Below are positions 7,793 through 15,030 of a DNA stretch of 64,000 bases, piece after piece; within the stretch, counting starts at the first letter, position 1, and each line of letters begins with the position of its first letter. The position numbers and the translations under genes were made by a program. The notes under the pieces are model-generated. The model saw only the letters and a program-made list of their open reading frames with translations, did not search any database and had not been told where the DNA came from. Origin of the DNA: Prochlorococcus sp. AG-402-A21 (GTDB lineage: Bacteria; Cyanobacteriota; Cyanobacteriia; PCC-6307; Cyanobiaceae); NCBI GenBank assembly GCA_003279655.1, contig QCHI01000008.1:1-64000 (forward strand). The letters run 5' to 3'.

Positions 7793-9352
7793 TTAATGAG
7801 CCTCCTGAGTGACTGGATCGAGGGAAGAACCTACAACTTCTGCAGGAGCCTTTTTATCTCGATCTCGAATAGTAAGAAATGTGTGAAGTGAACCGTCATC
7901 TATTAAATCTCGATAACGAGACTTAATAGCCTCGTTAATTCTATGACAATCAGATAATGCTCTATTTCTTGCATGGGGGACACTCCCAGAATAATCAAAG
8001 CGAATAACAATAGGGATTGGTAAACTTCTCGAGATATTGAGACCAGTAAAAATTTTCACTCCTACGTCGAGATCAGGAGCTCCTTGTTCAACAGTTTCCA
8101 AATGAGCAAAATAAGTAAGATTCCTTAAATGAACTTCTTTAAAACCAATACCTACACCAATAAACCTCTCAGCATGACCTGCATCTTGGTAGCTTCCGGA
8201 ATAAAAATTCTTCACATAATCAATTTGAGAAATATTATTTGAAATAAGCTTTGTAATAAATGTGACCATATTTGGATCTGTTTCTCCAGGACAAACACTT
8301 TTGACATTTTCTTGAATTTTTTTAAGAGCCTCCTCAGCATTTAGAAATTGAGTCTCTTTGTATATTTCATTTGCACAAATCCATGATTTCAAATCAACTT
8401 CATTGGTTTTGGAAGGCGTATGAACTCTTATCGCGTCTGTATCTGTATCAATACCAATTAAAAGCAAATCAACAGATGCACCACAACAAAAACTATTTTC
8501 GACTGCTTCCCTAAAATCTAATAATCGCTGTAAGCCTTCTGATGCTGCTAACTCATCATTACTCCCATGAGCAGCACATCCTTGGTGCGTAGGGTCAACA
8601 GAACTAAAATGATAGATTACTGATTTTAAATATCTTGTTGGCTCAGTTGCAGAATTCGGAGTTGACTCTCTATATCTACTATGTTCAGTTTTAATCCAAC
8701 GATTAACTGTTTTTTCAATATCGAATAACGCACCAGCATGAGAACGCCTCCTAACAGAACTAAAAGGTATACGTAATGCATAAGAAATAGCATGCGCTAA
8801 TCGGCCATCGGCACAAGGAGTTATATCTAAAAGATGAAAGCCACATTGATAAAGGAAAGATTGAAAAGATTTGGCATATTGACTATCTTCAGATCCCTCT
8901 ATTGGATCTGAATTAAAAAATTCATTACTCGTCAGTTGGTGTGATTGAAAAACACACCATGCAAACAAGGCACTTATATCAACACTTCCAACCCACGCCT
9001 TTTCAAGTATATGCAATGGTAATTCATAACCCAATTCTGAGCGACATAAATTTTGAGCTCTTTCTACAAAATTCAAATCATTTTGAAGACTAGAGACTCT
9101 TTTTAAAAGAGGGACAATATTATCAAATCGACCTTTAACCTTTTTTTCGTATTGATTTAACTTCTGATTTTCTTGAGAATTGGTTAATGGATGATCAGTA
9201 GAGAAAGAACTAATAGTTTTTATTTCATCAGAGAAAGAATTAATAGTCTTAATTACTTCAGAATTCAAGTTCTGGTTCTCTAGGTCGACAAATCTCTTCA
9301 TAGGAGCTGTAGGCCCACGAAGAGATTTCTTGGCCAAATGACGATAGGCCAT
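7793..9352 (-). CDS. csoSCA: Carboxysomal carbonic anhydrase CsoSCA
   Basis: CsoSCA (519 aa) converts bicarbonate to CO2 inside the carboxysome. By spacing against the known Halothiobacillus enzyme (Cys173, His242, Cys253 with Asp175/Arg177), the zinc ligands here are Cys180, His248 and Cys259, and the Asp-Arg dyad is Asp182/Arg184 ('PCADGRL'). The order is an N-terminal helical domain to about residue 145, a catalytic domain to about 395, and a C-terminal degenerate duplicate of the beta-CA fold. The first 20 residues are basic and Pro-containing, resembling a RuBisCO-binding N-terminal peptide. The gene begins 7 nt after csoS2 and abuts csoS4A. The start ATG at 9352 is the only one upstream of the conserved N-terminus. 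Confidence 0.96.
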   Translation of the reverse strand: MAYRHLAKKSLRGPTAPMKRFVDLENQNLNSEVIKTINSFSDEIKTISSFSTDHPLTNSQENQKLNQYEKKVKGRFDNIVPLLKRVSSLQNDLNFVERAQNLCRSELGYELPLHILEKAWVGSVDISALFAWCVFQSHQLTSNEFFNSDPIEGSEDSQYAKSFQSFLYQCGFHLLDITPCADGRLAHAISYALRIPFSSVRRRSHAGALFDIEKTVNRWIKTEHSRYRESTPNSATEPTRYLKSVIYHFSSVDPTHQGCAAHGSNDELAASEGLQRLLDFREAVENSFCCGASVDLLLIGIDTDTDAIRVHTPSKTNEVDLKSWICANEIYKETQFLNAEEALKKIQENVKSVCPGETDPNMVTFITKLISNNISQIDYVKNFYSGSYQDAGHAERFIGVGIGFKEVHLRNLTYFAHLETVEQGAPDLDVGVKIFTGLNISRSLPIPIVIRFDYSGSVPHARNRALSDCHRINEAIKSRYRDLIDDGSLHTFLTIRDRDKKAPAEVVGSSLDPVTQEAH

Positions 9353-9359
9353 CGACTAT

Positions 9360-11747
9360 TTAACCTCTTGCTCCACCAGAAAAAGTAACCAGTTGACCAT
9401 CCCTTGTATTACCACTAGAACCAGTGATTAGGAAATCTGGTTCGGGAACCTCTTGGTTTCTCTTTAATTCAGATGCTTTCATTGCACTCATTGGTCCTGG
9501 ACGTGAAGGATTTCTACGCTTAGCAGAAGGACCTTCTGTTCCAGTGACATGTTCTCCTCTAGCCCAATCATCACCAGTTATATTCAATCCAGCAGATTGT
9601 CCTTCTCCTGTTATTTGTGAGGTTGGGCGTTGCTCAGCTTCTTCATTAACTATTTCGTCAACTTTATTTCTCTGAGAATTTGATGGTTTTCTATCAAAGC
9701 GAAATTGTTCAGTTCCTGTCACTTTATTTGCAGCCATATCAAAGGGTCCAGTGATTCTTGAGTTATCTTCGTAGCTCGTACCTGTGACACCTGAATTAAT
9801 TTCATTTTGAATATGAGCCTGTCTAGCTGGAGATTTCACGCTGAAACTTGTCCATGCAGCTGCTTTCTCAGGTTTTTCTTGATGCGCATAACCTTCAGGA
9901 ACATTTGAAACGCCACAATTATCTCTTAATTGGTCTCCTCCTACATAAGGAGTTCCGGTTAAAGGCTCACAAGCACCCTTATGAGCACCTGTCATCTTTC
10001 CACCTATGCCAGGTTGCTGGCCAGTTAATCTTGCAGCAGGAGTCCCAAGTTTCCTAGGGGTTCTAGCCTCTATCTGAGATGACGCAGAAGTATCACACCA
10101 TTGATTTGCTTGATCTAAACCTACATAAGGTGTACCTGTTACAGCTTTACAAGTACCAGGTTCATCTCCTGTTACGAGTGGTGATCTACCTGTCATAGTT
10201 CCACTAACGGATTGAGTTTTATTAGTAATACTCAATCCAACTTTTGCTGGATCAGGAGCGGGCTTGCTTCCACAAAAAGTATCAAATTGTCCAGCACCCA
10301 CATACTCATCTCCTGTCACATTCTTGCAACTACCAGCCTCATTACCAGTAACATTCTCTCTTCTAGAGACATCAGTACCAGTTACACCATTCCCGCGAAT
10401 TGTTGTTAGTGAGCCAACCTTTTCTGCGGGCCTACCAGAAGGTAGTGGGTCAGAGCCTAAATATTGATCACCAGTTAAACCTTTATTTGATCCCGCTTCA
10501 TTTCCCGTAACCAAATCTGATCTTCCTGTCATAGTTCCACTGACTTTCTGACCATCAATAGTTTGGCTATAGCCAATTTTTGAAGGTGAAGGGTTAACTC
10601 CTCCACAATAATTATTAGATTGATTAGCAGATACATATTCAGTCCCAGTGAGGTTTTTGCAGGTTCCAGGCTCATCACCAGTAACTTTCTCTGATCTGCC
10701 CACCTCGTTACCAGTAACTAAGTTTCCATGAGTAGTACTTGTAACGCCTACTTTTGCTGGCTGACTTATAGAGGTATTTGAACCATTACAGAAAGAATCA
10801 ATAACTTCTGAACCCAAGTATTGAGTACCTGTTATTGAACGACAGGTACTTGCTTCATTTCCTGTGGTTTTAAGAGATCTATTTGCTTGAGTTCCTGTAA
10901 CAAGTTGGCCAGTAGAAGTCTCACTCATTCCTACTTTCCAATGAGCATCAGGTGCACTAGCATTTTGCTTGGCACCATTTTTATTTGGACCACAAGGACG
11001 TGTTACTGATGTACGGGTTTTTCCAGTAGCTCCTGTTTTACTTTTTAGCTCTCTAACACGTTGAGCTATTTCTTTAGTGGTCAAATCTGGATTACCTTGA
11101 CGAGCTACTGAAGCAGCAGTAGTTGGTTGCTTCCCCGCAGATTTACCGTGTTTTGATAATGCTTCTCTTCGAGCCAGCACAAAAGCTCTACTTGAATTAG
11201 TAATTGCTTTTCTTTTAACTGTTGAACGGTGATCAGTCTTTCTTTTATTTAAAGTCAAACTAATTTCAGGCTTTAAAGTTGTATTACTAGTCTCATCTAA
11301 AGCTTTTTGCTCACATTCTGGACAACAATGTTCAGCCTTGTTTGCGTCATAAGAAGGAGCGTTTTGAACCTTGTTTCTCTCAACATCAACTCGAGTTATA
11401 TCTTTTGTACGATCAGCAGATTTACCTCTACGAGATAATGCCTCTCGTCTAGCGATAACAAGTTGGCGACTAGAATGAGCTACTGAACTTTTATATGACC
11501 TTGCACCTGTTGAACTTCCAGAAGTACCTGATTGATAACTACTAGTACTTAACTGAGAAGAAGAATTATTTGAATTAGCCAAAGTTTTTTTAGGCCTAAC
11601 AAAAGCCGCATCAGTCCTAGTGGCCCTCGCATCGCTTGAGGAACGAACTCTATTAGGTGTTGAGCCTTTAATAGAGGCATTTTTACCACCTTGACTCAAT
11701 GCCTGTCGGCGATCAAGAACTAATTGTCTACTTGTTTGTTTTGCCAT
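9360..11747 (-). CDS. csoS2: Carboxysome scaffold protein CsoS2
   Basis: CsoS2 (795 aa) is an intrinsically disordered scaffold linking RuBisCO to the shell. N-region: basic repeats at about residues 6-21, 93-108 and 186-201, with cores like 'SRQLVIARREALS', plus a variant near 222-240. These bind RuBisCO. M-region: six repeats starting near residues 271, 332, 390, 443, 502 and 566, each opening K-V/I/L-G and carrying V-T/S-G motifs and usually a Cys pair. C-region: 653-795, ending in 'GQLVTFSGGARG', which anchors to the shell. Repeat 3 lacks both cysteines. A CCPEC cluster sits at 141-145. The frame is continuous, giving the full-length form; a second short form by frameshifting cannot be judged from sequence. 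The composition-driven antisense frames here are not genes. Confidence 0.97.
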   Translation of the reverse strand: MAKQTSRQLVLDRRQALSQGGKNASIKGSTPNRVRSSSDARATRTDAAFVRPKKTLANSNNSSSQLSTSSYQSGTSGSSTGARSYKSSVAHSSRQLVIARREALSRRGKSADRTKDITRVDVERNKVQNAPSYDANKAEHCCPECEQKALDETSNTTLKPEISLTLNKRKTDHRSTVKRKAITNSSRAFVLARREALSKHGKSAGKQPTTAASVARQGNPDLTTKEIAQRVRELKSKTGATGKTRTSVTRPCGPNKNGAKQNASAPDAHWKVGMSETSTGQLVTGTQANRSLKTTGNEASTCRSITGTQYLGSEVIDSFCNGSNTSISQPAKVGVTSTTHGNLVTGNEVGRSEKVTGDEPGTCKNLTGTEYVSANQSNNYCGGVNPSPSKIGYSQTIDGQKVSGTMTGRSDLVTGNEAGSNKGLTGDQYLGSDPLPSGRPAEKVGSLTTIRGNGVTGTDVSRRENVTGNEAGSCKNVTGDEYVGAGQFDTFCGSKPAPDPAKVGLSITNKTQSVSGTMTGRSPLVTGDEPGTCKAVTGTPYVGLDQANQWCDTSASSQIEARTPRKLGTPAARLTGQQPGIGGKMTGAHKGACEPLTGTPYVGGDQLRDNCGVSNVPEGYAHQEKPEKAAAWTSFSVKSPARQAHIQNEINSGVTGTSYEDNSRITGPFDMAANKVTGTEQFRFDRKPSNSQRNKVDEIVNEEAEQRPTSQITGEGQSAGLNITGDDWARGEHVTGTEGPSAKRRNPSRPGPMSAMKASELKRNQEVPEPDFLITGSSGNTRDGQLVTFSGGARG

Positions 11748-11800
11748 ATCAATCCAATGGAGAGATCGTAAAAAATAATTTTTAATTCTCTAAGGAATTA

Positions 11801-11827
11801 TTAGCCCCGAAAGCTTTTCAGGGCTAA
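11801..11827 (-). terminator. Stem-loop between cbbS and csoS2
   Basis: TTAGCCC pairs with GGGCTAA at 11801-11807 and 11821-11827, and an inner GAAA/TTTC pairing closes the loop. It sits 20 nt downstream of the cbbS stop, in the leader of csoS2. On the transcribed strand it is followed by a second weak stem and an AT-rich stretch rather than a clean U-run. It may therefore be a partial terminator, or a processing or 3'-stability element, that lowers csoS2 expression relative to cbbLS. Confidence 0.6.
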
Positions 11828-11846
11828 ATTTATCAAAGCCTAAAAT

Positions 11847-12188
11847 CTAGCGGCCTTGGAAAACCACAAAGCAAGTACCTTGACTTTGAGTATATGCGTC
11901 ATATCCAACGATACGAACATGGTGGTCAGGATATGCTCTATGACAAGCTTCTAACTCACTTACTACTAGATTCAAATCCTTTTCACCGAAGAAAGGTAAT
12001 TTCCAATAAGACCAATAAGTCTGCATTGAACCACTTGGATGAACATGCTCAATAACTGGGCTCCAACCCTGAGCAATGATATAAGCGATTTGATCGTAAA
12101 TTTCGTCCTGGGTCATCGGCGGTAAGAAGCCGAATGTTTCCAGGGTGGCGACTGTCTGATAGTCACCTACTGTGCTCTGGAAAGGCAT
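11847..12188 (-). CDS. cbbS: RuBisCO small subunit, form IA
   Basis: This is the 113-aa small subunit, which caps the L8 core of hexadecameric RuBisCO. It has 'METFGFLPPMTQDEIYDQI'-type sequence (here ATLETFGFLPPM) near residue 14, 'PSGSMQTYWSYWKLPFFGE' near 50-68 and 'HVRIVGYDAYTQSQGTCFVVF' near the C-terminus. The length and these motifs are those of the alpha-carboxysome (form IA) type. It follows cbbL by 100 nt and precedes csoS2 by 99 nt; each gap carries a stem-loop. It is cotranscribed with csoS1-cbbL by position. Confidence 0.98.
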   Translation of the reverse strand: MPFQSTVGDYQTVATLETFGFLPPMTQDEIYDQIAYIIAQGWSPVIEHVHPSGSMQTYWSYWKLPFFGEKDLNLVVSELEACHRAYPDHHVRIVGYDAYTQSQGTCFVVFQGR

Positions 12189-12253
12189 GGTGAACTTAGG
12201 TTAGTGAATGAATGAAAGTCGACTGAGTCATCGACTAGTGAATTTAAGAAAGT

Positions 12254-12281
12254 TAGAGGTAATTTTTAAAAATTACCTCTA
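12254..12281 (-). terminator. Perfect 28-nt inverted repeat after cbbL
   Basis: TAGAGGTAATTTTT (12254-12267) is followed directly by its exact reverse complement (12268-12281), 8 nt past the cbbL stop. As RNA it forms a stem of about 11-12 pairs with a small AU loop. No U-run follows on the transcribed strand, so it is better read as an RNA-stabilising or processing hairpin, or a leaky terminator, between cbbL and cbbS. A second small stem (AGTCGA/TCGACT, 12217-12222 with 12231-12236) lies closer to cbbS. Confidence 0.65.
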
Positions 12282-12288
12282 TATCTTT

Positions 12289-13701
12289 TTATTGAACGTC
12301 GAGTTTATCGACTGTATCGAATTCGAACTTAATCTCCTTCCATGTCTCAAGAGCAATTGCTAGCTCAGGGCTATGCTTTGCAGCTTCAAGAAGGATATCG
12401 CGACTTTCTTTTTCGATTTCTCTACCTGCATTACGTGCTTTAACACATGCTTCTAGAGCTACACGGTTCGCAGCCGCACCAGCAGCTGATCCCCATGGGT
12501 GACCATGAGTACCACCACCAAACTGGAGACATGAATCATCTCCAAAAATTGCGAGCAATGCTGGCATATGCCAAACATGAATACCACCAGATGCCACGGC
12601 AAATACACCAGGCATAGAACCCCAATCTTGATCGAAGAAGTTACCGCGAGTACGGTCTTCAGGGACAAAGGATTCACGAAGGTTATCGATATAGCCAAGA
12701 GTTGTTTGACGATCTCCTTCAAGTTTTCCAACAACTGTTCCTGTATGAAGTTGGTCTCCGCCTGATAGGCGTAAACACTTCGCAAGAACTCTGAAGTGAA
12801 TACCATGCTGAGGATGACGGTCAATAACCGCATGCATAGCACGGTGGATATGAAGAAGCATGCCATTCTTACGGCACCAGTTAGCCAAGCCAGTATTGGC
12901 TGTGAAACCACCAGTAATGTAGTCATGCATGATTATAGGCATGTCAAGTTCTTTAGCAAACTCAGCACGCTCATACATCTCCTCTGGAGTAGTCGCTGTA
13001 CAGTTTAGGTAATGACCTTTAACTTCACCAGTTTCCTGTTGAGCTAATTTTACTGCTTCAGCTACGAATTCAAAACGCTCTCTCCAACGCTGGAATGGCT
13101 GAGAATTAATATTCTCATCATCTTTGGTTAGGTCAAGACCGCCTCTTAGACATTCGTATACAACACGACCGTAGTTTTTTCCTGAAAGACCAAGTTTTGG
13201 CTTAATGGTACAACCAAGCAAAGGTCGACCGTATTTATTAAGACGATCACGTTCAACTACGATTCCACTAGGAGGTCCACCACAGGTTTTGATAAATGCC
13301 ATTGGGAAGCGTATATCTTCAAGGCGAAGATGACGCAGGGCTTTAAAACCAAAGACGTTTCCAACTAGAGATGTTAAAACGTTAGTTATAGATCCTTCTT
13401 CAAAAAGATCTAGTGGATAGGCAATAAATGCATAGAAGGCATCCTTGTCTCCAGGGACATCTTCGATGCGGTAACAGCGGCCTTTGTAGAATTCAAGATC
13501 TACAAGTAATTCGGACCAAACTGTTGACCATGTACCTGTAGATGATTCAGCCGCAACAGCTGCTGCGACCTCTTCCTTTGGTACACCTTCCTGACCTGTG
13601 CATTTAAAACATGCAAGTAGATCAGTATCTAGGGGGACGTAATCAGGAGTGAAGTAAGTATCTCTATACTCCTTAACTCCAGCATCATACTTTTTAGCCA
13701 T
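12289..13701 (-). CDS. cbbL: RuBisCO large subunit, form IA
   Basis: This is the 470-aa catalytic subunit fixing CO2 onto ribulose-1,5-bisphosphate inside the carboxysome. The active site is complete: '[15 protein letters not shown]' holds Lys167, '[17 protein letters not shown]' holds the carbamylated Lys193 and Mg ligands Asp195 and Glu196, 'HIHRAMHAV' and '[28 protein letters not shown]' follow in the barrel. The C-terminus ends '[11 protein letters not shown]'. A good ribosome site, AGGAG, lies 7 nt before the ATG. The base composition is visibly richer in G+C than neighbouring genes, as expected of a very highly expressed gene. In alpha-cyanobacteria the operon is known to be of proteobacterial type. 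Confidence 0.99.
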   Translation of the reverse strand: MAKKYDAGVKEYRDTYFTPDYVPLDTDLLACFKCTGQEGVPKEEVAAAVAAESSTGTWSTVWSELLVDLEFYKGRCYRIEDVPGDKDAFYAFIAYPLDLFEEGSITNVLTSLVGNVFGFKALRHLRLEDIRFPMAFIKTCGGPPSGIVVERDRLNKYGRPLLGCTIKPKLGLSGKNYGRVVYECLRGGLDLTKDDENINSQPFQRWRERFEFVAEAVKLAQQETGEVKGHYLNCTATTPEEMYERAEFAKELDMPIIMHDYITGGFTANTGLANWCRKNGMLLHIHRAMHAVIDRHPQHGIHFRVLAKCLRLSGGDQLHTGTVVGKLEGDRQTTLGYIDNLRESFVPEDRTRGNFFDQDWGSMPGVFAVASGGIHVWHMPALLAIFGDDSCLQFGGGTHGHPWGSAAGAAANRVALEACVKARNAGREIEKESRDILLEAAKHSPELAIALETWKEIKFEFDTVDKLDVQ

Positions 13702-13742
13702 TGATAGCTCCTGTTAATTAGTTAGAAGGTTGAAAATTTGAA

Positions 13743-13764
13743 AAGTCCTCTCCTCTTAGGACTT
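13743..13764 (-). terminator. Stem-loop between csoS1 and cbbL
   Basis: AAGTCCT (13743-13749) pairs with AGGACTT (13758-13764) around an 8-nt loop. On the transcribed strand it begins 9 nt after the csoS1 stop and is followed by TTCAAATTTTC, so it resembles a weak intrinsic terminator. It lies between csoS1 and cbbL, with the cbbL ribosome site further downstream. It may set the csoS1:cbbL ratio or mark an RNA processing point. Confidence 0.6.
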
Positions 13765-13773
13765 AGTCAAAAA

Positions 13774-14085
13774 TCAGTCCTTCTGACCCAAGAAATTACC
13801 GTTACCCAAAGCTGGCTCAACTTCACGATGAGGACGAGCAATGATGTGAGCTGCAACTAGTCCGTCACCTACACGCTCACAAGCGTCTGCGCCTGCACGA
13901 ACTGCTGCGTTTACAGCACCAGTTTCTCCGCGAACCAAAACTGTTACGTAACCACCACCAACAAACTCACGACCTATCAAGCGCACTTCTGCTGCCTTGG
14001 TCATCGCGTCAGCAGCTTCAATAGCTGGTACTAATCCGCGTGTCTCGATCATGCCGAGAGCAATACCCATTGTTTCGCTAGCCAT
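13774..14085 (-). CDS. csoS1: Major carboxysome shell hexamer CsoS1
   Basis: This 103-aa single BMC-domain protein is the main facet-forming hexamer of the alpha-carboxysome shell. It contains 'GIALGMIETRGLVPAIEAAD', the 'REFVGGGYVTVLVRGET' pore strand-loop, and 'DACERVGDGLVAAHIIARPH'. The length matches CsoS1A/C of other organisms; only one copy of this size is present here. It is the first gene of the minus-strand operon and is followed by a stem-loop and cbbL. The upstream 357-bp divergent gap to rdgB carries repeats and dyads that may control it. Confidence 0.98.
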   Translation of the reverse strand: MASETMGIALGMIETRGLVPAIEAADAMTKAAEVRLIGREFVGGGYVTVLVRGETGAVNAAVRAGADACERVGDGLVAAHIIARPHREVEPALGNGNFLGQKD

Positions 14086-14100
14086 GTCCTATTTCAGTAA

Positions 14101-14116
14101 AGGGATGGAATGTTCA
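14101..14116. repeat. Direct repeat copy 1 upstream of csoS1
   Basis: AGGGATGGAATGTTCA at this place matches 15 of 16 bases of the copy at 14332-14347 in the same orientation. It lies 15 nt before the csoS1 start codon, overlapping the predicted start of its transcript. It is a candidate protein-binding site or leader element; no named regulator motif was recognised. Confidence 0.6.
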
Positions 14117-14122
14117 GGAGGG

Positions 14123-14152
14123 ACAATGGCTCGCCAAAGAGCAATTAGTCAA
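14123..14152 (-). promoter_or_regulatory. Possible csoS1 operon promoter
   Basis: On the minus strand, TTGACT (14152-14147) is followed after 18 nt by CATTGT (14128-14123), a good -35 and a weak -10. The predicted transcript would start near 14116, at the edge of repeat copy 1, leaving a leader of about 30 nt before the csoS1 ATG. The -10 matches only half the consensus, so this is a tentative call. Confidence 0.35.
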
Positions 14153-14195
14153 GGGGATTTTCTAATAGCGCTGATTACAGTTCCTAGTCCCACAC

Positions 14196-14210
14196 ATAAG
14201 CTAAGCTTAT
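14196..14210. promoter_or_regulatory. 15-bp perfect dyad in csoS1-rdgB gap
   Basis: ATAAGCT-A-AGCTTAT is a perfect dyad with a one-base centre, placed about 45 bp upstream of the candidate csoS1 -35 element. The size and symmetry suit a dimeric regulator site. In RNA it would be too tight to form a useful hairpin. The remaining part of this 357-bp gap (14086-14442) shows no open frame or RNA gene that I can recognise. Confidence 0.45.
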
Positions 14211-14331
14211 CACCCTTGCTACGACAGTTGAGTAACACTGTTCGATTAATGGTTAGGACATACTCATATTGCATTGCGTAAACAAGTGCATGTAGTTATT
14301 TTTACCGACGAGACAGCTTCCTGGCTATGTC

Positions 14332-14347
14332 AGGGTTGGAATGTTCA
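14332..14347. repeat. Direct repeat copy 2 upstream of rdgB
   Basis: AGGGTTGGAATGTTCA differs from the copy at 14101-14116 by one base. It lies about 50 bp upstream of the rdgB -35 element and 231 bp from its partner, so the two copies bracket the divergent promoter region. This fits shared control of rdgB and the carboxysome operon, which is inference. Confidence 0.6.
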
Positions 14348-14395
14348 CCCAAAAACTGTCTCAAAATTATCTAAAAAATTCAACGACTATTGTTT

Positions 14396-14423
14396 TTGAC
14401 TTCTTACTGTAAGACTATATACA
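14396..14423 (+). promoter_or_regulatory. Sigma-70-type promoter for rdgB
   Basis: TTGACT (14396-14401) is followed by a 16-nt spacer and TATACA (14418-14423). The predicted start site near 14430 lies about a dozen bases before the TTG start codon of rdgB. This is the best-looking standard promoter in the carboxysome area. Confidence 0.6.
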
Positions 14424-14442
14424 TCTAGTTAAATTATTCGAT

Positions 14443-15030
14443 TTGAAAAAGCCACTAATAACAATAGCTAGTGGTAATCCCAAGAAGGTTGCCGAGATAG
14501 AAGCAATGCTTGGGCCGCTCCCAATTGAAGTTAAAAAACAACCTAGCTCACTGGATGTTGAAGAAACCGGAAAAACATACCTGGACAATGCAATATTGAA
14601 GGCAAAAGCAGCAGCATCATTAACAAACAGTTGGACTATTGCAGATGATTCTGGACTTGAAATTGATTCGCTTGGAAATGCTCCAGGTATCTTTTCTGCG
14701 CGACTTGCAGACACAAATGAAAAAAAAATAGAGAAGATTCTTACTGCTCTGGGAGACAGTCCTTACAGAAGTGCAAAAGTATGCAGCGTAATGGTGCTCT
14801 GCACCAACAGTGGAGAAATAATCAAAAGTACAATAGGGATTTGCTGGGGTGAAATTTTAAAAAAGCCTGCTTATCCAAATGGTGAATTTGAATCATTATT
14901 TTGGGTTCGTGAGACTAATTGCACTTACGGAGAACTAAATAATGCACAATTATCAAAACATGGAAGTAGAGGTAAAGCAGCTAGAGAATTAGCCCCTTAC
15001 CTTTTAAAAGCTATAGGAATTCAAAAATAA
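14443..15030 (+). CDS. rdgB: XTP/dITP diphosphatase (HAM1/RdgB family)
   Basis: This is a 195-aa house-cleaning enzyme that hydrolyses non-canonical purine nucleotides such as XTP and dITP. Motifs seen are 'ITIASGNPKKVAEIEAML' at the N-terminus, 'DVEETGKTYLDNAILKAKAAA' near residue 45, 'TIADDSGLEIDSLGNAPGIFSAR' near 67, and 'SKHGSRGKAARELAPYL' near the C-terminus. The start is a TTG, 20 nt after a good -10 box; no in-frame ATG lies before the conserved N-terminus. It is divergent from csoS1 and its stop abuts the csoS1D stop. HAM1-like genes are regular neighbours of the picocyanobacterial cso operon; why is not known. Confidence 0.93.
   Translation: MKKPLITIASGNPKKVAEIEAMLGPLPIEVKKQPSSLDVEETGKTYLDNAILKAKAAASLTNSWTIADDSGLEIDSLGNAPGIFSARLADTNEKKIEKILTALGDSPYRSAKVCSVMVLCTNSGEIIKSTIGICWGEILKKPAYPNGEFESLFWVRETNCTYGELNNAQLSKHGSRGKAARELAPYLLKAIGIQK

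Noticed and set aside
9424..10467. Several plus-strand open frames opposite csoS2
   Set aside because: They arise because the repetitive, Thr/Gly/Ser-rich csoS2 sequence lacks stops on the other strand; their translations are low in complexity and lack ribosome sites.
9360..11747. Possible CRISPR or tandem DNA repeat array
   Set aside because: The repeats are protein-level CsoS2 motifs with varied codons; there are no constant repeats with unique spacers.
12300..12325. Second copy of the chlL palindrome core (ATCGAATTCGA) near 12316
   Set aside because: It lies inside cbbL codons for a conserved Phe-Glu-Phe-Asp stretch, so protein coding explains it.
12459..12926. 155-codon frame overlapping cbbL on the same strand
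   Set aside because: It reads a shifted frame of highly conserved cbbL; the protein has no recognisable domain and cbbL accounts for the codon bias.
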